Below, in pieces: positions 1 to 12,364 of a DNA stretch of 64,000 nucleotides (the first letter of the stretch is position 1; each line of letters begins with the position of its first letter). Made by a program: the position numbers and the translations under genes. The notes beneath the pieces are model-generated. The model was not told where the DNA came from and did not search any database. It was given only the letters and a program-made list of their open reading frames with translations. This DNA is from Ascidia mentula. Its lineage: Eukaryota; Chordata; Ascidiacea; Phlebobranchia; Ascidiidae. The stretch covers positions 14,087,001 through 14,151,000 of the forward strand of contig OX387202.1 in assembly GCA_947561715.1 (NCBI GenBank), in the 5' to 3' direction.

Positions 1-1875
1 TAGTCCTGCTATTGCTCCACCCACCTGGCCCGCGACTGATAAACGCAATAGTGAAAGTTGGCTGTCTTCGAAAACTGTAAATGAATATTTTACATGTGAT
101 TGACACACGGTCAGTTTGAATCAAGTTATATGACACACTGCAAAAGTAATGCTTGACAATTGACAAAAATTGTTTCCAGAATTATCACGTGACTGATGTA
201 GGATTGCTTTATAGTTTTAGTTTAACGAACCGTATAATTGCCATGCAGGCAGGCTCGTTTATAAGTATAAGTTAAACTCAAATACCACTTACAAAGTAGG
301 ATAACATCCAACAGATACGATATGCCGGCGTTACCGTCCTGTAAAAATTAATATATAGGAAGTTAGCCCGCAGCCAGTAAATATATAACAAAAACGGAAA
401 AAGATGCAACTAATTGAGAGCGTTTGGAACATGTCAAAATCAACCTCTCTTTGTTGCTTGTTTGTGTCGTGAATGTATACGAACTATGTTGCTTAGTGTT
501 ATCCATGGGCCGCACAAGATAACACAGGCAGCACAAGACAAAGTCCAGTTCTGGTTTCTGTACATTTTAAACACTATTATCCAATCTTGAACGGTTATCG
601 GGTCACATATCGTTACTGCGCACGTATTTAGGCTCTTCGCGGATACAGTTTGGTGTTTCATGCACTTGACAAACACTTAAACCCATGCAGTAAGTTAAAA
701 AACAATAAAGGCTTTAACTTAGGTACTTGCCATAAAACAACAGTATAAGAAAAAACGAACAAATTTGGGGTCTTCATTTTTGAAACACCGTTGTCATTTA
801 TCAGTATTTCGTACGCTTATGCAGTCTATCCTCACCCCAGTAACATAGATGATGTGAAAAGCAACAAGAGCGTTTCCTCCTCCTTTGGCACCCACTTGTA
901 TCTGATAGGGATCGTACACTGAACTGGCAAGAGATCCAGTAACGCATAACATGTCCTGATGTCCTGGATCGATCTGCATAAATTCAAGTGCGACGCATCG
1001 TAAGTAAGACCTAATGAAAAAGGCCATTCTTAACTAATAAAAACAAAAATTGCTGTGAGGGGGTATTCCATGCAAGTGACTATACCGAAGTAAAAATTCG
1101 TGACTTAATCAAAACTCACCTCCAAGTACACCCGACATATAAGTGGTTGCGACGCGCAATACGCCGTGAGACCTCTCTTGGGGTATTCCGCACAAAAGTT
1201 GAATTAAAACGTTACAAACAATGTGGTAGAGTCTGTCACATACAAAAACACATGGTCGTTGCTTCATGAAGAAAGTGTTTTACCGTATTATGGCGTCAGT
1301 TGCCAAATAAACTCAACACCTTACCCTCCATGGAGGAGCATGTATGTGATAAACCTTCAGGCCTCTTGTCGTTTAGATGGGTCGAATGCGAGAGGGCTTT
1401 CAAATACTTTTTGGTGATGATCGGTCCACTCACCAAGCGTGGCAACATAGTAGATGTAAACGATTAACTGCAATGTGAACAATTCTATGCGTGACTTTAC
1501 ACAAGATTAGGTTATTTTTAATCCCATTTTATGACAATACGTAGTTTTCGGACTTGCAGGCAAAGAATTTGCACATATATCTTATGTAAATGAGTTGAAT
1601 GTCTTTTGTGTGTTGCGCCGTCAGTGATTTTGCATTAAATTGAAATTACACCAATAAACGTTGCAGCAATTACAATACTCTTGCGACCGCACTGCTCGCC
1701 AGCGCATCAAAGTGTTCATTGCCTCTATGAAAGAGCGTTGTTTGTTGCTCGCTCTTTCCGCGTTCTTTTCAATACAAGATTATTATTTTTCTGAATAACA
1801 AGAAAGTGTTGTTACCTCAGCCAAAATGACGAGGGATATGAACCACAGATGATGCTTAGTGATGATGTCAGGCAT
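1..1875 (-). pseudogene. Degenerate rhomboid copy C (3' end lies left of the window)
   Basis: Exon-by-exon counterpart of the rhomboid copy at 3,624-5,881: 1816-1875 (MPDIITKHH start), 1325-1467 (TM1, LGEW), 1120-1232 (HxxxN helix), about 800-935 (GxSGG exon), 293-338 and 1-74 (catalytic His exon, running off the edge). It looks non-functional as a protease. The active-site serine of GASGG is a lysine (GAKGG, codon about 884-886). The histidine of AGHVGG is a glutamine (AGQVGG). The conserved tryptophan codon in the WRFITYMLLHG segment is TGA. The acceptor of the GxSGG exon reads ACTG where copy A has ACAG. The remaining exons stay open and alignable, so the decay is recent. It could still be transcribed, but an active protease is excluded if the sequence is right. 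Confidence 0.85.
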
Positions 1876-2389
1876 ATTACTTTTCACTTACAGAGGAGAG
1901 TGGCAGAAGAAATTCCACCACAAACACGTATTTTTTTCCACATGAATTCAAGAACACATTTGCAAAACCATGACAGTTATAAGTGATTTTATTTTGTTGT
2001 CAACGTTTCTGGGAGTCAAAAACACTTCCAAGCACCTGCCACAGGAGCCCCTCACTCTAACATTAAATAAGAACTTCGAAATGTTAACCACAATCATACA
2101 CAACGTCCGTGTAATTAAAAACAAACAAAGGAAGTAATAGGTTTTTTTGACAGAAGAAATAATTAGCAAATTTGTGCCATAAACACATATTTTTTTTGCT
2201 ATATCTTAAAAAAACAATCACAATTCTCTCTTTTCTGCCGACTAAATGTTTGCCAGTAGCTGTCATGGGCCTACACAGGTCAAATAACAACTGGTAATTC
2301 TATGTCCAAACCTGAGTTTCGGGGAAATAAAATATGACCATCAATAGGAAAGTCTGCCCAGCAGATGTTTAGTAAAAATGAAAGTTGGT

Positions 2390-2900
2390 TGGTTAAATGA
2401 CCTCGAATTGAACCGCTCGTAGTTCCGGATGTGTGAACTTACCTCATTGTGTCGCATTATATCTATGTTTTTTCTGCCTTGCCCGAGTCCTGAACTAAAA
2501 AGGTTCTGTCGAATTACGTCACATACCCACGGGAGTGAAGTCCATTTTCGGTTTCGTTGTATAGGTGAACGTGGACAATAGATTAGATTGCGCGTGGTTC
2601 GTATGATCAGTGTATATGTTGAATTGAATATAAGAACCTTTAAATATGACGTCTCTCCTCGGTGTATTTTCCTTTCAACAAATTGTTGTTTTTTCCCACT
2701 AATAAATACGTAAACTGCACATTGCAAGGTTTTGGGTTGTGTTATATTTTAGAAATATTTGGATTGTGCTATAATGATTGTCTCGGCTAGTGCCTTAAGT
2801 AATCTTTGCTTGCATAAAGTAAAGACTATTTTAATCTACCAGTGTAAAATTTAAGCTCTTTCTCAATGTAAATATCGTATCACAGCACACCGGAAGTGGT
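2390..2900 (+). repeat. Inverted duplicate of a rhomboid intron segment
   Basis: This stretch matches, in reverse complement, 16,390-16,925 inside the parental rhomboid gene. It covers the intron upstream of the EF-hand exon plus the exon's acceptor and first bases (CACACCGGAAGTG). Shared blocks include the GGTTAAATGACCTCGAATTG edge and CTCAATGTAAATATCGTATC next to the acceptor. A piece of the gene's 5' half was therefore copied in opposite orientation downstream of copy A. It carries only the start of the EF-hand coding exon, so it makes no protein. Confidence 0.85.
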
Positions 2901-3620
2901 ATTTAGTAGTGAAAGCAGATTTTTCGTACTTCGTAAACTGATTGTTTTGTCTCTGACGGATTGTAATCATTACAGCTTTTACCACACCGGGATTAGAACC
3001 CATGCTCTTCCACAGAAGAGTTTCGATCATGGTTTCTCTCGAGTAACATGAAAGGTTCAAGAAACACGATCGACTTACACTTTCCTCAAAACTGCCAAAA
3101 TATATTTCTAGTGACATCTAGCGGAAAAATAAAACACTCGAAATAACCACAGCACAACGTTTGATAAATTCTAAAATAAGTCTTCAAGCGGTTGCTAGAA
3201 TGTCTATAAAATGTCGTTTATATTGAATAAAACTAAACAAGTTTGTACAACGTTTCACACAAAGCTATATGCTATTAACACAAATTCTCTACAATAAGTT
3301 CAACAACAAAAACAAAACAATTTAAACGTAACTTTGCAAAAAAAGAGTTTGTCCAAATGGATGGAGCTTACGGGTTAACCGGTGTCCAATAATAGTACCG
3401 ACGCAAAATGCCGCCAGTGTCAAATAATTTAATTTCAAAACTTCGGAGAGATTCAAATACAGCGAGGACAGCTCAATAATTTTAAGTTTAAAATAACAGG
3501 TTATATGGATTATGGCTTTGGTATTTTGAAACTGTGACTAATACTTAAACAGATTTAGTACAATTGTAAACGTTTGAGTTTATATTTATCTATACGTCAT
3601 CGTTTTTTTATCACGCCATA
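2900..3620. repeat. Duplicated 3' flank of the rhomboid gene
   Basis: This resembles 11,310-12,360, the sequence downstream of the parental rhomboid stop codon, in the same orientation. Shared blocks include TTTTACCACACC, the AACCACAGCACA...TCTATAAAA stretch and the GGCTTACGGGT...CCTATAATAGT stretch. The tandem unit therefore included downstream non-coding DNA as well as exons. No gene is seen in it. Confidence 0.75.
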
Positions 3621-3623
3621 ACG

Positions 3624-5881
3624 CTATTCGTAATTAGACAAGATATTCCAGAAAATTGCGTAGCTCATTAAGCTGCAGTAGAGAGCCACTGCAATCCAGA
3701 AGACGATCTTGTCCCTTGGGGACTCCCTGAAGTTGTACTGGAACATCAGGTCCATGGTTAGTCCTGCTATTGCTCCAGCACCCACGTGACACGCGACTGA
3801 CACATCCCCGTTGATGACAGGGTAAGCAAAGCTTAGCAACACTGCAAATGAATGATATTTCACATGCGATTGGCAGATGATCAGGTTGTTATATTATGTA
3901 ATGTGCAAAAGTAAATTTTGAACAATTGACCACAAAAATTGTTGCCACAATTTTCACGTGACTAATATAGGTCTGCTTTAGTTTAGTTTTAATGAACCGT
4001 ATAAATCTCACATACATATTTGAGTTATTATTATATATCACGGGCACGCACGTCGTCAAACCTAAGTTTATTTCTGATATGTTCAGAAATATAGCAGGCT
4101 ACTTTATAAGTATAAGTTAAACTCAAATACCACTTACCTCCTAGGACAACATAATTCCGGATGCCCATGTTGCCACCGTCCTGTAAAAGTCGAGTGATAT
4201 ATGAGAAGTTAGTCCGCAGCCAGTAAATAGATAACAAAAAAGGAAAAATATAAAGATGCAACTAATTGAGAGCGTTTGAAATATGTCAAAATCAACCTCT
4301 TTTGTTGCATATGTCTGTGTCGTGTATGTATACCAGACACAGCTCCTCCGTACTATAGGGGTCAAAAATAAAACAGTTGTTTACAATGCATACATAAGTC
4401 TCGTTTTTGTTTCTGTACTCGCAACATTTTAAACACTATTTTTTAATCTTGAACATATCGTTACTGCGGACGTATTAAGGCTGTTGACGGGTACAGTTTA
4501 GTCAACCAGAATGCTCTTGTCAATCCATGCAGAAAGTTCAAACAATATAGGCCACAATTTCTCTTTGAATTTGTCATATAAAATATGTGCCCCAATGCAC
4601 TGCTGTATTGTGGCGTCAGACCCATTGTAGACGCGGGTTAAAAGGAACAGGAAATTTGTTTAGAAAGGATCATTATCGCATCCATTGGTGCAAATTAATA
4701 GTATTTCGTACATTTATGTAGTCTATCCCCATCCGACGATCATAGGCAAGCTGAGCGAAAATAAGAGCAATTACTCCTCCGCTGGCACCCACTTGTATCT
4801 GATTGGGATCGTACACTGAACTGGCAAGAGATGCTGTAAAACATAACATGTCGTGATGTCCAAGATCGATCTACATAAGTTCAAGTACAACACAAACAAC
4901 ACCGTATGTAAGACCTGATAAAAAAGGGCCATGCTTAACTAATGAAAACAAAAGTAGCTGGGAGTGGGGGTTCCATGCAGGCAATTAAGTGTTTATACCG
5001 AGGTAATAATACATTACGTGACCTAATCAAAGCTCACCTCCAAGTACACCCGACATGTAAATGGTTGCGACGCGCAATTCGCCGTGAGACCTCTCTTGGG
5101 GTATTCCGCACAAAAGTTGAATTAAAAGGTTACAAACAATGTGGTGGAGTCTGTCACATACAAAAGCACATGGTCGTTGCTTCATGAAGAAAGTGTTTTA
5201 CCGTATTATGGTGTCAGTCTCCAAATAAACTCAACACCTTACCTTCCATGGAGGAGCATGTATGTGATAAACCTCCAGACTTCGTGTCGTTTAGATGGGT
5301 CGAATGCTAGAGGGCTTTGAGATATTTTTGGGTATAAATTTGTCCACTCACCAAGCGAGGCACCATAGTAGATGTAAACGATTAACTGCAATGTGAAGAG
5401 AAAATAACAGAAATTCTTTTCGTAACTTTACGCGGGATCAAGTTATTTTTAATCCCATTTTATGACAATACGGAGTTTCCGGACTTGTAGGCGAACGATT
5501 TGTACATATATCTTATATAAATTAGTTGAATGATTTTACCTCAGTTTTTATATACGCGAGTGTTATATGTCTTGCACCGTCAGTGGTTTTGCATTAAATG
5601 AAATTACACCAATGAAGGTTGCAGTTAGTGCTAAAATTACAATAATTACAACACTGTGGCGACCGCACTGCTTGAAGCGTGCATTGCCTTTATGAAAGTG
5701 CGTTGTGTGTAGCTCGCTCTTTCTCTACCACACAATTTCTTGGATAAAGCTTCAACCGCTTTAACGCGTTCTTATCAATACAAGATCACTATTTCTCTGA
5801 ATAACAAGAAAGTGTTGTTACCTCAGCCAAAATGACGAGGGGTATGAACCACGAACGATGATTAGTGATGATGTCCGGCAT
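3624..5881 (-). CDS. Short rhomboid-family intramembrane serine protease (copy A, intact)
   Basis: Six exons with matching phases: 5822-5881, 5243-5385, 5038-5150, 4712-4833, 4138-4180, 3624-3841; 699 nt, 232 aa. Rhomboids cleave transmembrane substrates inside the membrane with a Ser-His pair. Both residues are present: GASGG in exon 4 and the His of ACHVGAGAIAG in exon 6. The WRFITYMLLHG loop, the HxxxN helix (LHHIVCNLLIQ) and the final helices are open. Compared with the 354-aa parent downstream, it lacks the EF-hands and cytosolic N-terminus; the start used is an ATG (MPDIITNHR) just before TM1. There is one extra residue between His and the GxxxG stretch, and the TM4-TM5 loop is remodelled. 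The exon-4 donor (GTACGA) is weak. It may be an active calcium-independent paralogue or a young pseudogene not yet broken. Confidence 0.72.
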
Positions 5882-6698
5882 ATTACTTTTCACTTACAGT
5901 GTTGAGTGGCAGAAGAAATTCCACCACAAACGTTGTGTAAAGTTTTGTTTAGAGCTGCGTTCTCAAGCAGATGATCCAACCCTTGATACAGAGTGAAGAT
6001 TCAGTCAAAAAATATGAGAAAACACACAAAGCTAACGAAATAATAAGCCACGCATTTTTTTCACATGAATTCTGGAACACATTTGCAAAACCAAGCATCT
6101 GGCGCAGGAGCCCCTCACTCTAACGTTAAATATATGATTGCAGGCTAATAATTTATAATTAAAAGTCCTAAGGAAGTTATAAGTATTTTTAAAAGATGAA
6201 ATATCGTAAATAAAAAATCTACATTATCTCCTTTCAACTGACTAAATGTTTGCCAATACAGTAGCTGTCATGCCCTGGGCCTACACAGGTTAACTAACAA
6301 CTGCTACTTCTATGTCCAAACCTGAATTTCGTGGAAATAAGATACGACCATATATACAAAAGTCTACCCGGATGTTTAGCAATGTATTTCTTACTAACAC
6401 GAAACAAAAGGCAACTGAATATCTTCAGGTTTACAGTGAATTCAAATAAAGATAGGATTACATTGTCGACATTGCAACACTACTTTTGCTCACGTCCCGT
6501 GAATTTGTTTTGAATATTCGACGTACAAGCCGACGATGCAAACACCACAGCATTACATTTTTGATGTTTGTATTCACATAAATCCCAGTAAAGATGCCTT
6601 AAAAGCATTGAGAGTCAACACAACAAAATATTTTTTATCACGTCGTCGCGCAAGTTGTAATTATAGCCATAAGATATTCCATAAAATTGCGTAGCTCA
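5882..6698. other. Intergenic stretch between rhomboid copies
   Basis: No exon recognised. Part of it (about 6,050-6,350) resembles 1,930-2,340 beside copy C, including AGCTGTCATG...GGGCCTACACAGGT, so it is duplicated flank. No EF-hand exon for copy A was found here. Confidence 0.5.
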
Positions 6699-7676
6699 TT
6701 AAGCTGCAGTATAGACCGCCACTGCAATCCAGAAAACGATCTTGCCCCTTAGGGACTCCCTGTAGTTGTACCGGAACATCAGCCCCATGGTTAATCCTGT
6801 TATTGTTCCACCCATGTGACCCGCGACTGGCACATGGTCTTTTGAAAGCTGGTTGTTGCCAAAGTAACCAAAGGTATCCAACACTGCAAATAATGTTACT
6901 TCACATTTAGTTGGCACATGGTGGGGTAGTATCAAATTATATTTCACACTGTGCAAAAGTAATGTTTGTCGTCACAATTACATGACTTATATAGTCCAGC
7001 TTTAGTTTCATTTTATTGAACCTCACTTACAACGTCGAGTGAATATCAATATCGACCTCATACCTAAGTTTATTTCTGACATGTTCAACCATATATGGTA
7101 GATTGCTTTATTAGTATTTGTTGAACTGAAATACTACTTACACAGCAGAACAGCAAAGATCAGCCTGACCACGAAGAAACCTCTCTGCCAAAGTCGAGAA
7201 ATATTTATGAAGTTAGTCCGCAACCAATAAATATACAAGCATTTTGAATCCAGGGACTGTACCAGACAACACCCTTCCGGACGTGGTCGCCCAAAAGGAA
7301 ACAGTTGTTCACACTGCATGGATAAATTTAGTGTTTTTAGGCACCATTATCTTAACTTGAACGGTTATCTGTCCCCATATCGTTACTACTAACATATGAC
7401 CCATGCTCTACTCAAACGCTAAACCCGTGCAGTAAGTTTAAAACAATATATAGGCTAAGATAGCTCAGTGGATTTGTAACCAAATAAAATCTGTGCACAC
7501 TATGTACTGCGTGGTCTACAACGCGGCGGGACAAATATAACAGCAAAGAGTTCGGAAAGAGATAATTGTGAGGAATATCGCTGCAAATTATCAGTAATTC
7601 GTACGTTTGTATTGTATATGTCCAACTGAACATCATAATAGCAGCGTACACTCCTCCGCTGGCACCCACTAGTGGT
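6699..7676 (-). pseudogene. Truncated rhomboid copy B (three exons)
   Basis: Contains only the last three rhomboid exons: the 3' part of the GxSGG exon (about 7,600-7,676, GASGG intact), the short TM5 exon (7142-7184) and the His exon (6699-6883, AGHMGGTITG intact). The 5' half of the GxSGG exon (SLASSVFDP in the parent) is replaced by CTGACTGA-type simple repeat, marking a duplication breakpoint. Two extra bases relative to copy A near the end of the last exon give an early stop after AVAVYTAA, removing the final helix. No TM1-TM3 exons are found upstream. It is a relic of the same tandem event that made copies A and C. Confidence 0.8.
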
Positions 7677-7679
7677 AGA

Positions 7680-8476
7680 TTATGACCTGACTGACTTTTT
7701 CGGACTGACTGACTGACTTTTGCGTACTTCGAAAAAGAAGAGTTTCCATGTTTCATATTTTGTACGCAGTGACTTCAATGACGTCGAACACACATTAACA
7801 GTCCATCCACGAAACAAACAAAAAGAGAAAATAAGGAAACGCAATTATTAAAAGTGACAACAAGGTAATACAAAAGGTGACAATATGCATGGCGGCATAA
7901 ATGCTAGCCTGACGGATATTTCTGCGTGGGCGAAGACGAGTGGGAAGAAAGTTAACATTTCCACGTAATTTGTTATTTGAGCTTTAGGTAACTCGTTTCT
8001 TTATGAGTCGAACGGACAGCGAAAGAATTTGCCCATGGCTTGGCTTTGGTGCATGGAAATATATAGTCGGGACCCTGCCGTCTTCGCCTTAAATTTGGTT
8101 GGTGACCTTAATGATAGTGCATGGGCATTATATGGCATGTGAAACTTCATTTTTTTCGTCAATACCCATGATCACATAGCGCAAGAACACTTGGTCCCAA
8201 CACTGAACTGTAATTTCCCGCCAAACATATGTGAGAGAGAGAGGCGAGAAAAAGGCGAGCCTTACCTGACTTGTCTACGTAAGTGTTTTTTCCAATGTTT
8301 TGCAGTTTTACACAGTCAAAATGTTGCGTGTCGCGTGTCGCCTGTCTTTTCCATCGTTTTACGCCGCCTAAAATACGAGTATTCGACATGCTTTTAAGAG
8401 TAGTTTATTGGCAAACATGTGTTTTAGCAAGTGAAATGAATACATTTATATTAAACGCAGAAAATGAAACTTTTTT
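7680..8476. other. Intergenic stretch
   Basis: Short CTGACTGA-type simple repeats lie at the copy B breakpoint (7,680-7,725). No exon, RNA gene or terminal-repeat element is recognised in the rest. Confidence 0.5.
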
Positions 8477-10564
8477 TTATTCACAAAGATTTTGACACAA
8501 ATGGCTCATTAGCTCATCTGCAATTTGGCCACCGGTTCCTTCAACTCCCTCAATTTCATCTTTAATGACAAATATATGTTCTTTTTCTCCAGCAATGTCA
8601 AGAAGTTCCTGCATATCAGCTTCTTCGTCGCTCTTTGCGTGTTTCAAAAATACTGCATAGATCTACACACAAACTTGGCCAATTGAAATAGGCCACCGCG
8701 CGTGTATCTGTTTGTTATGCAAATTTTGCTTGTTTTCAACACTTACAATAACACCATCGTCACGGAGGGCTTTCGCAGCCACTTTGACGTCATCGTCGGA
8801 TTTCTTGTCAGTAACCAATATTATAACGTCAGCATGTGCAAGATCCCAATGTCCTTTCCCAAACGCGTGGTCGCGAAGATATCGAAGCGCCAAACCGGTG
8901 TTGACTATTCCCTTATCTGACAGAATAAATAAATAAAAACAGAAATGGGCAAATATAAGTTTGCGAAAATATTGTTTTAAGTTACAAAAAAACGATTATA
9001 CAGCATGAAATATTTTACATGGGAAACTGAAGCACTCGTTAAAAAGTACAAACGCTTGTATTACATACATGGCGGAAGAAATCGCAGTCCCTGTGTAAGT
9101 TTTCTGAAATCAACATCTTGCCAATCCAATGTCAAGTTCAAGGTTACGCCAGGGTGAACCGTGTCACTATAAATAATTCTACCCAAGCGAAAAGTCTCCT
9201 TGCTTGCCTCTCTTTGCCTAAACAAATTGATGGCATTTTCTTTATTGGCTTTTTGCAACTTATTACTATAAGACGGCACTTCTTGCAAAAATGATTGTTA
9301 TTTTAGCGCTCCAGTTGCTATGCAGCAGCCTTCATCAGGATGTAAAGATTTTTTTTACAAAACAAGAAAAATGTTTGTACTTCATAAATGTGCTGAACAA
9401 TGTCCTCTCTACCATTGATTGATCCTCTCGTATCTGTCTGGTGATAGCCCACATTAGGTCAAACGGAACGTATGGAGGACATGGTCCTGATTGACATAAA
9501 TTTACGCTCAATTTTTATATCATCCCAGCATGTCTGACTCATACAACTCACTTGTACAGCATGGAGGTTTGGGTGTCCATTGTCCATCACCCATGCACTG
9601 GGACGTTCTTGTGTGATATGGGTTCAGAGAATATCCTGGCTCTGTGCAGCTGTACAGACATTTTGAACCAAGACGGTTCCGGTTGGTGCATGTCACGTGA
9701 CCGTGTTGTAATGAAGGTCGCTGCTGAGGACACTTTGGCGACGCGATTTCAGCTTTCAGACAAAAGAAAGAAAGCGAAGTTTCGAACACATGCAATTACG
9801 CTGTGAATTAAATGCGCCAGCACACCTTGACATGTGTCCCCGCGGTTACAAGCGTCTTTTCCACAGCAGCAAGTACACACAGATGATCGATGCTGTTCGT
9901 TGCACTGGTTCCTTCCTCCGTATTTATCCCAGTTCTTAACAACATAAAATTCACGAATGTCTGTAAATTAATTGTTAAAAGGAAAAAATCACCTGTTCTC
10001 TATCATTCCAACAAGAATCTCGTTGTTTGCATTGCTTTTGAATTTGGTAAGTCGACATGTATCTTCGGACTATTGTAGTGCAGATGTCCTGCGTAGAACT
10101 TAAATACTGACATTTCAATCGTTTGTTTGAAAACACACAAATGCTTAAAAATTTAATACCGTTTAATGGAAGCTGGTGTTATGATTTGCAAGCCCAAGGA
10201 AAAGATACATATAATGATGCAATAGGCAAAGATAGATTTTAAACAAACCTCCTTAGAAGGACATGACATCAGTTGTCCTTCTCGCATGCACTCATCGTGG
10301 CTTCTTGCAGAACACTGCCAGCATTCCAAACCTACACACAAAAATTGCCAATCACTCCATTATTCGTTTCCACAAATGCTTGTTGTGGAATTTGGAACTG
10401 TTTTACTCTGATCAATAAACCAACGATATATTTTTTATATTTGATACGAAATTAAAGCGCAGCATCCACTAAAAATGTTGTAAATTGGTTGCTCTGCATA
10501 CATTACCTTGCACTATCAGGACGACATTGATTAACAGTAAGAGTAGAGAATTTGTCAAGTTCAT
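8477..10564 (-). CDS. Secreted LU (Ly6/uPAR)-Sushi-vWA protein
   Basis: Eight exons in phase: 10507-10564, 10249-10331, 9826-9934, 9552-9752, 9381-9486, 9069-9265, 8747-8916, 8477-8662; 1,110 nt, 369 aa. Exon 1 is a signal peptide (MNLTNSLLLLLINVVLIVQG). Exons 2-3 form a three-finger LU domain (LECWQCSARSHDEC ... VCTCCCGKDACN). Exon 4 is one Sushi/CCP domain with four cysteines and GQW. Exons 5-8 are a vWA domain (FRLGRIIYSDTV, NTGLALRYLRDHAF, DVIILVTDKKSDDD). At the MIDAS position normally DxSxS the sequence is MWAITRQIRED, so metal binding is probably lost. No TM is seen, so it is presumably secreted and could act in adhesion or humoral defence. The exon 3 acceptor (AAG at 9,935-9,936) was chosen for phase; a stronger one lies about 25 bases upstream but breaks the LU frame. 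The exon 6 acceptor is also weak. Confidence 0.82.
9296..9345. repeat. Fragment of a palindromic element
   Basis: TTGCTATGCAGCAGCCTTCA and the following TCAGGA match the arm of the large palindrome at 27,932-28,139. It lies in an intron of the LU-Sushi-vWA gene. Confidence 0.5.
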
Positions 10565-12364
10565 CCTTCTGCAATGCTCAAGATGCAACGAACACATTTA
10601 CACGCTTTCATACGAAATCTTCAAGCCCTGCGGGTACAATTCTAACTTTCTCTCATTATTTAGACAAAATTATTCTCCCTCAAGCAAAGCTCCGAGGCAA
10701 AGTAGGTTCGTCTCAACGAATTTTATTTCAACAAATTCGAGGTTGATTTTTATCTGCATTTAAGTAGACAAATTGCAAGCATGGAAAATAACACAGGATT
10801 GAGAAATGTAATTCGTTAGTTTGCACTGTGATGGTAGCTTTTGTTTTGTTTGAAATGTTTCAATAACATTGCAGGTTGATCACTGCCTTCCCCTCCTTCA
10901 GTTTGTGGTCGACACATCATCATGCCAACACAGTAACTTTGTCATTTGTTGTTTTAAATATCATGTTTGAAGTAATTGACGTACACCAGTAAACACGTCT
11001 TTAAAGAATGAGAGCCAGCCCAAATTTCAAAAAAGTGTTGACAAACTTACACAATGTTACATGGTGACATCACCAAAACTCAAAAATTATCTTTTTTCGA
11101 CGATTTTATGAAATGTTCCTACATGACTTGGATTTTCATGCTGTCGTAAGCAGTTTGGGAAAAATGTCACTCACTCGTTCGGCAGTTCGTGCAAACTAAC
11201 TATCTTGCAATTCTTCGCAGTGCATCATGTAAACTGCCATGGACACATTAAGCTACGAAAGTATTATTGTTTCTTGTTAGATTATTGTGTCTGTGAAAGA
11301 TTGGAAAAATCACTGCATTTTACCACACCAGGGCACGAACTGATGCTGTCCTAAATCCCAATCATGGTTTGTAATCGAGTGTTGTCGCAAAGCCTGGTTA
11401 TCATTTTTTGTTTTTGCCACATTGGTATTTGAATCCAGGTAATTTTGGCCCCAAATCCCGATTAGGTTTTGGGCTTTGTACATGTGTCGGGTGCCTTGGG
11501 AATGTGGCCAATTGACGCTTAACTCGGTTATCACTACCCATAAAATTTCCCAAAAATCTGGCGAAACAATTAACCACAGCACAGCGTTTATTGAAAAACT
11601 AGAAAGCGTCTTAGAGCAATTGCCAGAACGTCTATAAAAAGGTCGTCATTATCGTAATGCTTGAGATATATGAAGTGTTAGATTATAAATGAAACTTGCT
11701 ATGTAATTGAATGAAATTGAAACAAGGGTGCACAACGTTGCACACAAAGCTGTGATACACATTTGGGGCAGTAGCAGTAGAAGATGGGGTTGAACTCGAT
11801 TCGGGCCGCAAATCATTGGTATAGCGAATTAGGAAGTTAAAAAGTTCTAGTGCATGACATACTGAGAAGTTTGACTTGTGAATTTCCGACATGAAAAAGT
11901 TCGTTGTAAAAACTGTCGACGGACAATAAAACGCGGTAAGTGGAACAATAGTAGATAAAAAATGAAAAAACTCAAAATTCTATCAGCACAAATCCTCTCG
12001 AAACAGTTACAAAAACTTTAAATGTAACTTTTTCAATTAGCAGTTTGCCATAATGGATTGGGCTTACGGGTGTACTCAATGTCCTATAATAGTGCTAATG
12101 CAAAATGACAAACAATTTGATGAGAAATTTGAAAATGCAGACGAGGCTGTCGAATAATTTTGAATTTTAAAGAACAGCAGTGGTGGATTATGGATTAGAT
12201 AGTTTGTTAACTCTGATGAGTACATAAACTTGACAAAATTAGTACAATTATAAACCTTTAAGTTCATATATACGCAATGGCTTGCGCAACGTAACCAACA
12301 TGGCGTAAGTCCATCTCCAGCCCCAGCACGACATACGTCATAATCTATTCACTACGTCATCACG
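10565..12364. other. Intergenic region: 5' flank of LU-Sushi-vWA gene, 3' flank of RHBDL
   Basis: No coding exon recognised. 11,310-12,360 is the source of the duplicated flank at 2,900-3,620. About 11,320-11,560 carries degenerate tRNA-type B-box-like text, possibly an old SINE. Promoter elements cannot be assigned. Confidence 0.5.

Noticed and set aside
2341-2727. 128-codon minus-strand frame
   Set aside because: Lies within the inverted duplicate of an intron; the partner intron at 16,401-16,925 is clearly non-coding.
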